From NCBI GenBank assembly GCA_022567815.1, contig JADFGI010000086.1:1-9676 (forward strand): a DNA stretch of 9,676 nt. The letters are read 5' to 3'. Position numbers and translations under genes: made by a program. Positions 1-5,714 of the stretch are shown piece by piece. The notes below the pieces were generated by a model that saw only the letters and a program-made list of their open reading frames with translations, had not been told where the DNA came from and made no database searches. This DNA comes from Nitrospinota bacterium (lineage in GTDB: Bacteria; Nitrospinota; Nitrospinia; Nitrospinales; VA-1). Within the stretch, counting starts at the first letter, position 1. Each line of letters starts with the position of its first letter.

Positions 1-10
1 GGGTAAGCTG

Positions 11-161
11 TGCTCACCAGCCCCAAAAAGCCATAAATCCATAGAACGTTAATATTTGATCCAGCCCACAGGCTGGTTGCACATTAATACTGGGTCCAGC
101 GTCACGCTGGCGGCGTGAGCAATTTCCCTCTCGCGGGGCGAATGCCCTCCGCGGAGGAGTC
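11..161 (+). repeat. Interspersed mosaic repeat, copy A
   Basis: This non-coding stretch is a copy of an element that recurs in reverse orientation after the secretin gene. Three collinear blocks match the reverse complement of 2084-2190: 11-63 against 2190-2138 (45 of 53 bases, counted by eye), 85-106 against 2151-2130 (19 of 22), and 121-137 against 2100-2084 (16 of 17). Its right end, 133-161, matches 2227-2255 on the same strand at 26 of 29 bases. It contains several perfect inverted repeats: CCAGCC/GGCTGG at 61-76, CCAGCGT/ACGCTGG at 96-110, and the 12-base palindrome CCTCCGCGGAGG at 146-157. The boundaries are approximate. No transposase or target-site duplication is visible, so it resembles a REP/BIME or MITE-type non-autonomous repeat; that class is an inference. 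Confidence 0.7.
46..100 (+). repeat. Internal short direct duplication in repeat copy A
   Basis: A 20-base unit occurs twice in direct orientation, at 46-65 and 81-100, with 16 of 20 bases identical (ACRTTAATAYTKRRTCCAGC). A CCAGCC-CACA-GGCTGG hairpin lies between the two units. Copy B, after the secretin gene, has this unit only once, so copy A has gained about 35 bases or copy B has lost them. Confidence 0.55.
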
Positions 162-192
162 AGCATCACGCTGGCCGAATTTTCTGATGCTC

Positions 193-236
193 GGATTCTG
201 TCCTGAACAGGGGACAGAATCCTTCTCTCCAGAGAA
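193..236. repeat. Two adjacent inverted repeats (11-base and 6-base stems)
   Basis: Positions 193-203 (GGATTCTGTCC) and 212-222 (GGACAGAATCC) are perfect reverse complements around an 8-base spacer. Directly next to them, TTCTCT at 223-228 and AGAGAA at 231-236 form a second perfect stem with a 2-base spacer. There is no T-run after either, so this does not look like an intrinsic terminator. It could be a folded RNA or DNA element, a protein-binding site, or another mosaic repeat module. The function is unknown. Confidence 0.55.
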
Positions 237-287
237 CACTCCAAGGCCGCCCAAAGGATGGGTTATCTCTGCAAAATCAACAATTTA

Positions 288-317
288 TTAGACTTAGACC
301 GGGTTTCGCGTTATATT
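288..317 (+). promoter_or_regulatory. Weak candidate promoter upstream of the secretin gene
   Basis: TATATT at 312-317 matches the sigma-70 -10 consensus at five of six positions and sits in the AT-rich part of this gap (280-345). The -35 partner, TTAGAC at 288-293 with 18-base spacing, is poor. If real, it would give a leader of about 135 bases holding three consecutive hairpins before the secretin start. The call rests only on base composition and the -10 match. Confidence 0.2.
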
Positions 318-357
318 AAATTTAGATAACTTTGTGATAATTCCGGTTAAATCAATC

Positions 358-447
358 AACGACCCCGTCGCAAGCGGACGGGGTATCCGACAAGGATTTT
401 CATTTAAAGGCCGTGGTAAGCCACGGGGTATGAAACCCACTTGTGGG
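358..447 (+). repeat. Train of three hairpins in the secretin leader
   Basis: Three perfect stems follow one another: CCCCGTC/GACGGGG at 363-383 (7 base pairs, 7-base loop GCAAGCG), CCGTGG/CCACGG at 411-426 (6 base pairs, TAAG loop), and CCCAC/GTGGG at 436-447. The first begins with AACGACCCCGTCGCAAGCG (358-376), which recurs with a single change at 2059-2077 immediately after the secretin stop codon, so this is a dispersed repeat motif. The hairpins lie just ahead of the ATG at 458, and the third covers the only purine-rich stretch that could act as a ribosome binding site. An effect on translation is possible but unproven. Confidence 0.55.
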
Positions 448-457
448 AATAAAATTC

Positions 458-2059
458 ATGGGCCAACGAGCATATCCAGTCAATCCTGCATATTGGGTCG
501 TCCTCTTTTTGGTTTTTGTCGCCTCCTGCGCCACTCAGGAGGAGCTCCGAAAGGTAAAGGGAGAATCTCGCCTTGAAAACCTGGTTGAGGTTCAACCCGC
601 AATTCCATTTAAATCTTTAAAGCAAAAAGAACATGCTCCCTTGCTGGAGCTGACGCTTCCCCAACTGGATCTTGTCCCGAAAAAGCCACCAGCCAAGGGT
701 CCGCGCTTTTCGTTATCTGCGGAGGAGGTGGATGTCAAAACCATTCTGTTTGCCCTGGCCAGGGAGATCGATCAAAACATCATGATCGATCCCGCGATTT
801 CAAGGAAAGTGACCCTGAACCTCAACAACGTAACGCTTGGTGAAATGCTGGACCACGTTTTGCGTCCCCTTCATTTGCGGTATGAAATCGATGGTGAGTT
901 CATTCAGGTGACCCCGCTGGAAATGCAGACCCGCGTATTTCATTTGAACTATCTGATCACCAGGCGGGAAGGATCGGGAAATTTACAGGCCTCGGTGGGA
1001 GCCCCTTTACGGACCTCAACTGTCCCTGGAAACAGTTCCAGTCGGATTTTTTCAGCGGAAGAAACCGATTTGTGGGAAGAGATTTCGTTTGGCCTGCAAC
1101 AAATGATTGATACCGGGATTCCTTTGGTAAGGGACTTGGAAAATGAGGATGAGAAGGATCTTCTTACTGCCGGGCATGGTTATGTTTCGATCAGCAAACA
1201 AGCGGGGGTCATCGTCGTAAAGGCTTACCCGCAAGTGTTACTGAATGTGGCGAAATATCTGGAGGAGGTGGAAGGTTCCGTGCAGAGGCAAGTGTTCATC
1301 CAGGCGCGTATCATCAAGATTGCGCTTAGGGATGAGTATAAAACGGGAATCGACTGGAGCCGGATAAGCGCTCTCAATAATCACGGTCCCGGAAAGGACT
1401 ATTTATCCGGTGATGGAGGCCGACAAGTACGCGGATTTTTAAATGGAGAGGGCCGCTTGGATGAAATGTTGGAAATGCTTTCCCTTCAAGGCGACGTCAG
1501 TGTCATCGCCAGCCCCAGAATAACCGCCTTGAACAACCAGCGGGCTGTGTTAAAGGTTGGGACCGAAGATACGATTTTTGTTCCCGCTACGCCTTCTCAG
1601 GGAGTTGAAACGACGACGGATTTCATTCCATATCCGGTTGAACTTGGCATCGTTCTCGATATCGTGCCACAGATCAATGTCAACGGCAACGTTATCATGA
1701 GCGTCTATATCAGCGTGAAGCGAAAAATTGGAGAAAGGCAATCGCCCGATGGAAAGTACGAAATTCCGATTGTGGATGTTCGCGAATCGAACAATGTGGT
1801 GCTTGCCCGCAACGGCCAGACCGTTGTCATTGGCGGAATGATGAAAGCGCGAAAGGAACCTAAAAGGGATCCCACAACGTCTCTGGAGGAGGTGCCGGTC
1901 ATCGGAAAATGGTTTCGGCAGGATATGACGGTTTATGAAAAATCCGAACTGGTGATTCTTTTAACGCCGGAGATCATGGTGGGGGAAGCGATTGACGATC
2001 GGTGGCGTATTGAGGAGAAACGGTTGAAGCGGTTCGGGTTAAACAGGCACATGCAATGA
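458..2059 (+). CDS. mshL: MshL-type (type IVb/MSHA pilus) outer-membrane secretin lipoprotein
   Basis: This 533-residue protein should assemble into the outer-membrane ring through which a type IV/MSHA-like pilus (or a related type II export machine) passes. Residues 11-24 form a short hydrophobic signal ending in the lipobox VASC, with Cys24 as the expected lipidated residue. A secretin/TonB short N-terminal (STN) domain lies at about 84-155 (LSAEEVDVKTILFALARE...). An MshL-type N-domain follows at 160-280 (RVFHLNYLITRREGSGN). The secretin core is at about 345-507, with SPRITALNNQRAVLKVGT, the VRESNNVVLARNGQTVVIGG motif and VPVIGKWF...SELVILLTPEIM. The length is normal for MshL. I prefer ATG 458 to GTG 443, because GTG 443 lies inside a hairpin and adds only five residues. 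The next two genes match mshM and mshN in order. Whether it serves pili or protein secretion cannot be settled here, because no pilin or assembly ATPase is in the window. Confidence 0.9.
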   Translation: MGQRAYPVNPAYWVVLFLVFVASCATQEELRKVKGESRLENLVEVQPAIPFKSLKQKEHAPLLELTLPQLDLVPKKPPAKGPRFSLSAEEVDVKTILFALAREIDQNIMIDPAISRKVTLNLNNVTLGEMLDHVLRPLHLRYEIDGEFIQVTPLEMQTRVFHLNYLITRREGSGNLQASVGAPLRTSTVPGNSSSRIFSAEETDLWEEISFGLQQMIDTGIPLVRDLENEDEKDLLTAGHGYVSISKQAGVIVVKAYPQVLLNVAKYLEEVEGSVQRQVFIQARIIKIALRDEYKTGIDWSRISALNNHGPGKDYLSGDGGRQVRGFLNGEGRLDEMLEMLSLQGDVSVIASPRITALNNQRAVLKVGTEDTIFVPATPSQGVETTTDFIPYPVELGIVLDIVPQINVNGNVIMSVYISVKRKIGERQSPDGKYEIPIVDVRESNNVVLARNGQTVVIGGMMKARKEPKRDPTTSLEEVPVIGKWFRQDMTVYEKSELVILLTPEIMVGEAIDDRWRIEEKRLKRFGLNRHMQ

Positions 2060-2190
2060 ACGACCCCGCCGCAAGCGCTCGCTCCCGCGAGGGGGAAATT
2101 TCTCTCGCCGGGCAATGTTGCTTGACCAACATGACGGTGGACCCAATATTAGCGTGCTATGGGTTTATAGCTTTTCGGGGCTCGTGAGCA
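2059..2190 (-). repeat. Interspersed mosaic repeat, copy B (inverted relative to copy A)
   Basis: Read on the minus strand, 2190 to 2084 reproduces copy A in the same block order (see 11-161). The distal end carries AACGACCCCGCCGCAAGCG at 2059-2077, which also occurs at 358-376 with one difference. The copy begins at the last base of the secretin stop codon, so the gene appears to end against the repeat. Small stems include CTCGC/GCGAG at 2078-2091. The insertion mechanism is unknown. Confidence 0.68.
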
Positions 2191-2215
2191 TAGCGAGCGG
2201 AGCCTTAAACTTTTC

Positions 2216-2264
2216 CTCCCGCGTTAGCGGGGCGAGCGCCCTCCGCGCAGGAGTCGCGCGCGAC
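2216..2264 (+). repeat. GC-rich repeat module between the secretin and ATPase genes
   Basis: Positions 2227-2255 match 133-161 in copy A at 26 of 29 bases on the same strand. The stretch CGCCCTCCGCGCAGGAGT at 2237-2254 is identical to 4272-4289 inside the TPR gene. CCCGC-GTTA-GCGGG at 2218-2231 is a perfect 5-base-pair hairpin, and GTCGCGCGCGAC at 2253-2264 is a 12-base palindrome. It adjoins the inverted copy B, so the gap contains family modules in both orientations. Confidence 0.65.
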
Positions 2265-2288
2265 GCAATCGTCAGCCTCTTATCTCTT

Positions 2289-2303
2289 CCCCGCGTTGCG
2301 GGG
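2289..2303 (+). repeat. GC hairpin upstream of the ATPase gene
   Basis: CCCCGC-GTT-GCGGGG is a perfect 6-base-pair stem with a 3-base loop, about 50 bases before the ATPase start. It is followed by CTGGTGGGATT rather than a T-run, so it is not a standard terminator. A related, weaker CCCC...GGGG arrangement (5671-5685) lies ahead of the DUF502 gene. It may be a repeat module or a transcript-stabilising structure. Confidence 0.45.
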
Positions 2304-2352
2304 CTGGTGGGATTAAACGACAACCACTTCTGAGAGAAGGTAAATCAGAACC

Positions 2353-3909
2353 ATGTACGAAAATTTTTACCGATTCAGTGAAAAGCCTTTCAGTCTGACT
2401 CCCGATCCCAGGTTTTTCTTCCTGAGCAAACACCATCAGGGAGCGCTGGACCACATGCTATACGGCATCAACCAGCGTGAAGGATTTATGGCCATCGTTG
2501 GCGATGTTGGGACGGGGAAAACCACCCTCTGCCGTTGTTTGCTGGAAAGGCTCAATGACAATATTCAGGTGGCTTTGATTCTCAATCCCATGCTTTCCGA
2601 CATGGATTTGCTGAGAACCTGCGTTCACGACCTGGGTGTCAAGCCTGCGTCCGTTTATTATGAGGAAACGGTTCCTTTAGATACTTTCTTCGAGGGAGAA
2701 TTCGTTGAACCCGATTCCCTGCCTCTGCCAAAGCCTGCCGAAATCCTTGACATGGGATGGGTCAATCAGGCTTCAAAAAAGGAGCTGATCGATGCCTTGA
2801 ACGCTTTCCTTCTCGCTCAGTACGAGACGGGAGGGTCCACGGTTCTGATTATTGACGAGGCGCAAAACCTTTCTCTTGAAGTGATGGAACAACTGCGGAT
2901 TTTGTCCAATCTGGAAACGGAGAAAGAGAAACTCCTGCAAATAATTTTTGTGGGTCAACTGGAACTGAACGATAAATTGAAGTTGCCGGAACTGAAGCAA
3001 CTCAACCAGCGAATATCCATCCGCTATGAAATCATTCCCTTGTCGAAACAAGAAACCGTTCAGTACATCAACCATCGGATGTTGGTGGCCGGAGCAGGTT
3101 CTCACGTTTCGTTCAATCCGTCGGCATTAAAAGAAATCTACAAATATTCCCTGGGGTATCCCAGATTGATCAATCTTGTTTGTGATCGTGCCCTGCTCAG
3201 CGGTTATAACGATCAGGTGGATGTGATTGATCGGTCGCAGGTCAATAATGGAATTAAAAGTCTAATGGGGGATGAAGAAAAGGATCATCACTGGAATTAT
3301 TTTTTACGGTTTCGTTTGCCGGTCATTGCGTCGATTTTATTTTTCCTTGCCGGGCTGGCATTTTTCGCATCCACCCAAATGGCCATCGATTGGAAATCAG
3401 GGGTCAAGCGTCTCCTGTCCAATATTAGAATAACGCAAACCTCGGTGAAAAAAATCGCTCCTACCGCTGAATTGACGGAAGGCCAGAGTGCCCCTTCAGG
3501 GAAAGCAACCTCAGTCGCTTCCATTCCCGAAACCAGGGCGACCGAATCCGATTCTGTGGCTTCACCGGTTGAAAAACCGGTTACGGGAAACCAGGAGCTC
3601 CCCAAAGAGTCCGAAAACCTGTCCATAACCGGTGAACCCGCTAAAAGCCAGGCGTCTGCAAAGGCTGATGGAAATTATCGGATTCAGTTATATTCTTTAC
3701 CAGAGGAGTCTCAGGCTAAAGAAGAGGTGAGGAAGCTGAGGGAAGCAGGATTCAACGGTTATTGGAAAAAGGCGGTCACCCAGGATCAGGACTGGTATAT
3801 GGTTTATGTTGGCCCTTATAAGGAAGCCCAACCGGCCAGGATTCATGTGGACGCATTAAAATTTTCAGGGCGGAATCCGATTCTTTTATCGGTTGCCAAA
3901 TCCCGGTAG
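2353..3909 (+). CDS. ExeA/MshM-type AAA+ ATPase with transmembrane segment and C-terminal SPOR domain
   Basis: This 518-residue protein is a predicted inner-membrane ATPase that helps assemble or position the secretin. The N-terminus MYENFYRFSEKPFSLTPDPR is the typical ExeA/GspA/MshM opening and fixes the ATG. The Walker A motif is GDVGTGKTT at 50-58, Walker B is VLIIDEAQ at 164-171, and the sensor-like region LRILSNLETEKEKLLQIIFVG is at 181-201. A single membrane helix lies at about 322-340, followed by a Ser/Pro/Glu-rich linker (about 366-440). A SPOR domain at about 441-518 (YRIQLYSLPEESQAKEEVRKL...WYMVYVGPY) would bind peptidoglycan in the periplasm. Classical ExeA/GspA proteins carry a different peptidoglycan-binding domain there. 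About 40 extra residues (about 101-140) sit between Walker A and Walker B. The purine-rich AGAAGG at 2335-2340 is 12 bases before ATG, a long spacing, and lies in a small CTTCT/AGAAG stem. The downstream TPR gene starts 8 bases after the stop. Its position corresponds to mshM. Confidence 0.87.
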   Translation: MYENFYRFSEKPFSLTPDPRFFFLSKHHQGALDHMLYGINQREGFMAIVGDVGTGKTTLCRCLLERLNDNIQVALILNPMLSDMDLLRTCVHDLGVKPASVYYEETVPLDTFFEGEFVEPDSLPLPKPAEILDMGWVNQASKKELIDALNAFLLAQYETGGSTVLIIDEAQNLSLEVMEQLRILSNLETEKEKLLQIIFVGQLELNDKLKLPELKQLNQRISIRYEIIPLSKQETVQYINHRMLVAGAGSHVSFNPSALKEIYKYSLGYPRLINLVCDRALLSGYNDQVDVIDRSQVNNGIKSLMGDEEKDHHWNYFLRFRLPVIASILFFLAGLAFFASTQMAIDWKSGVKRLLSNIRITQTSVKKIAPTAELTEGQSAPSGKATSVASIPETRATESDSVASPVEKPVTGNQELPKESENLSITGEPAKSQASAKADGNYRIQLYSLPEESQAKEEVRKLREAGFNGYWKKAVTQDQDWYMVYVGPYKEAQPARIHVDALKFSGRNPILLSVAKSR

Positions 3910-3917
3910 GAGCTATC

Positions 3918-5531
3918 GTGAGCCTAATTGCAGATAGTCTAAAAAAAGCCGTCAAGGAAAAAACTGCGCCCAAATGGGAGGCCGACCGGAAAATCAACCC
4001 GGTGGGCAAGAGTGAACCGTTAAAACGTTCCGGACTCGCCACGGTCTTCAGAGTTCTTTTGTTAATCGTTCTCCCCGCCGCCATTTTAGCGTATTTGATT
4101 TCCATCGGCGCATTTGCCTTTCAAGAGACTCCTATTACGCAAAAACCTGATGTGCCTGTATCGATTCCAAGGGAGGAGGCTAAGGATCCGCCCCGTCAAA
4201 AGGTGGGCCCTGGAGGCTCGGCGAAAAAGTTCCAACAGCAACCAGAAAACGTTGCACGGCGTGAGCAAACTCGCCCTCCGCGCAGGAGTGGAAGAACCAT
4301 TGAGGTTTCTCCGGCAGAGCCCACAGAAAAATCTTCGATAGAGGAAGAAACCGTTCAGGACGGGAAAGCGGTTGTTCCCAACGCAGCCGCCACGATAAGG
4401 GCTCCTGAAGAACCTCGCTCAAGCAAAAAGGAAGAAACCGTTTTCAAAAAGGTTATGACTCCTTATCCGCCCAAAAAGAAAGCCGGGAAGCCGGAAGAGG
4501 TGGGCATTGATGTCCAAAATGAAAAAGCCGCTTTCTTACCATTACCAGATTTAAAACCCGCAAGCCCGGTAACCCCAAAAATTCCGCCCGCAGTCGCGGA
4601 GAAAAAAAATCTGGTGGTTCCTCCCGTTGAGCCAACGGAAAAACCCGTGGCGGCGGCGGCGCCGGTTTTGGAAAAGCAGGCAGTGGTTCCTGAAGAAGTT
4701 CCCGCGCTGAAATCTGAGGCTGTTGAAATCCTGGATAATGAAATTGCCGTTAAACCGGAAGCTCCGTCAAAACCATCTGAAAAACTGGTTCTGGAGAAAG
4801 CCCAAGTGTCTCCAAAAGTATCAAATGAAACTAAAGAAAATCCGGAAAAGCTGACGATAGAGATTCAAAAGAAAAATTCGGGAGTCGCCTCTTTACCTTC
4901 TTCCCCGGTGAAGCCAGAAATTTCCCGAATCGATCCTGCTGGCCGGGAAAATGTTTTTAATAACAGCGATTATTATTTCAATCGGGGTATTTTTTTCCAG
5001 CAGGCCAAGGATTGGCAAAAAGCCCTTGCCAATTATTCAAAATCGGAAGAGCTGGACCCGAACAATCCGGATACCTACAACAACAAGGGAGTAATTTTCA
5101 AGGAAATGGGGAAGTTCGACCAGGCGCTGGATGAGTTTTTGCGGGCGGTTTATCTCGATGCCGGGTATGCCAAGGCATACAACAATATCGGTGTCGTTTA
5201 TTTTATGAAAAAAAACTATCAGGAGGCGATCAGGCATTATTTAAAAGCTATTGACCTCAATCCAACCAATCTGGAGGCTTTTAATAATCTTGCAATTATT
5301 TATAAAAAGCAGAAAGAATTGGATAGGGCCAGAGGGATTTTAAATAGAGCCCTTTCCCTTGACCCCGATCATCCCGGCACCAATTATAATTTAGCGGTGC
5401 TCTACGAAGAAAGCAGTGAAATCAAACCTGCCCTTCATTTTTACCGGAGGTTTATCGAGCTGGGCTCCCTAAGTTATCCTTCTCTGGTCATCCAGGTGAA
5501 AGAGCATTTGGAGACCATGAAGCTTCAATAG
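3918..5531 (+). CDS. Membrane-anchored TPR protein, MshN-like pilus assembly component
   Basis: This 537-residue protein probably scaffolds pilus/secretin assembly at the inner membrane. It starts with GTG; TAGGAG at 3907-3912, which overlaps the ATPase stop codon, is a good ribosome binding site 5 bases upstream. The opening MSLIADSLKKAVKEK resembles MshN N-termini. A single membrane helix lies at about 41-65. A long Pro/Glu/Lys/Val-rich, probably disordered linker (about 70-340) spans the periplasm and contains recurring EPTEK (134-138, 238-242) and EETV (143-146, 172-175) motifs. Five tandem TPR units fill about 349-520 (for example YNNKGVIFKEMGKFDQALDE and YNNIGVVYFMKKNYQEAIRH). The arginine-rich stretch 114-126 (six Arg in 13 residues) is encoded by a piece of the interspersed repeat. 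Synteny after the MshL and MshM homologues supports the MshN role; similarity in the linker itself is uninformative. Confidence 0.8.
   Translation: MSLIADSLKKAVKEKTAPKWEADRKINPVGKSEPLKRSGLATVFRVLLLIVLPAAILAYLISIGAFAFQETPITQKPDVPVSIPREEAKDPPRQKVGPGGSAKKFQQQPENVARREQTRPPRRSGRTIEVSPAEPTEKSSIEEETVQDGKAVVPNAAATIRAPEEPRSSKKEETVFKKVMTPYPPKKKAGKPEEVGIDVQNEKAAFLPLPDLKPASPVTPKIPPAVAEKKNLVVPPVEPTEKPVAAAAPVLEKQAVVPEEVPALKSEAVEILDNEIAVKPEAPSKPSEKLVLEKAQVSPKVSNETKENPEKLTIEIQKKNSGVASLPSSPVKPEISRIDPAGRENVFNNSDYYFNRGIFFQQAKDWQKALANYSKSEELDPNNPDTYNNKGVIFKEMGKFDQALDEFLRAVYLDAGYAKAYNNIGVVYFMKKNYQEAIRHYLKAIDLNPTNLEAFNNLAIIYKKQKELDRARGILNRALSLDPDHPGTNYNLAVLYEESSEIKPALHFYRRFIELGSLSYPSLVIQVKEHLETMKLQ
4257..4289 (+). 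repeat. Repeat fragment embedded in frame in the TPR gene
   Basis: CGGCGTGAGCAA at 4257-4268 is identical to 111-122 in copy A. CGCCCTCCGCGCAGGAGT at 4272-4289 is identical to 2237-2254 and differs from 144-160 in copy A by only a base or two. The two pieces occur in the same order and strand as in copy A, but closer together. Here they are translated, giving codons 114-124 (RREQTRPPRRS) in the disordered periplasmic linker without breaking the frame. The likely explanation is insertion or spread of the repeat into tolerant coding sequence. Confidence 0.6.
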
Positions 5532-5714
5532 GCGGTTCTATAGTAATTTTTTAATCAACTCTTCTATCATTCTCCGATTGTTAACAACGCCTCGGCAGTG
5601 TAAAGTATCTGGCATACGGACCGTGACGGACATGGACGCGACCCATTGCGTGGGTAATTTTCATAATTTTCCCCTGCCTGCGGGGAGGATTATTTATCAC
5701 AACCCGATACCAAA
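5532..5714 (+). other. Gap between the TPR and DUF502 genes with a weak promoter and small hairpins
   Basis: No open frame worth calling lies here. A candidate promoter is TTGTTA (5578-5583), 17 bases, then TAAAGT (5601-5606), with four of six matches in each box. The -35 overlaps the palindrome TTGTTAACAA (5578-5587), a possible operator. ACCCA-TTGCG-TGGGT at 5641-5655 is a 5-base-pair hairpin, and CCCC...GGGG at 5671-5685 recalls the hairpin at 2289-2303. GGGGAGG at 5682-5688 resembles a ribosome binding site but lies about 26 bases before the DUF502 ATG, too far for normal use. No clear terminator for the pilus genes is visible. Confidence 0.3.

Noticed and set aside
14..244. 76-codon open frame on the minus strand
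   Set aside because: It lies entirely in repeat copy A and the adjacent inverted repeats, has no ribosome binding site, and its peptide resembles no family I recognise. It is repeat-encoded noise.
1..457. CRISPR array or tRNA, considered because of the dense short repeats and stems
   Set aside because: The repeats are not regularly spaced or direct with unique spacers, and no cloverleaf with a T-loop consensus could be found.
11..2190. Composite transposon carrying the secretin gene, suggested by the inverted repeat pair
   Set aside because: There is no transposase or integrase frame in or near the copies, no target-site duplication, and the secretin is in its expected order with its partners. 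Interspersed repeats fit better.
2115..2333. 72-codon open frame on the plus strand between secretin and ATPase
   Set aside because: It runs through repeat copy B and the GC-rich module; its composition follows the repeats and there is no initiation signal.
4620..4670. Possible unstable GCG microsatellite in the TPR gene
   Set aside because: GGCGGCGGCGGCG is only about four units encoding AAAA in a low-complexity linker; too short to call a phase-variable tract.
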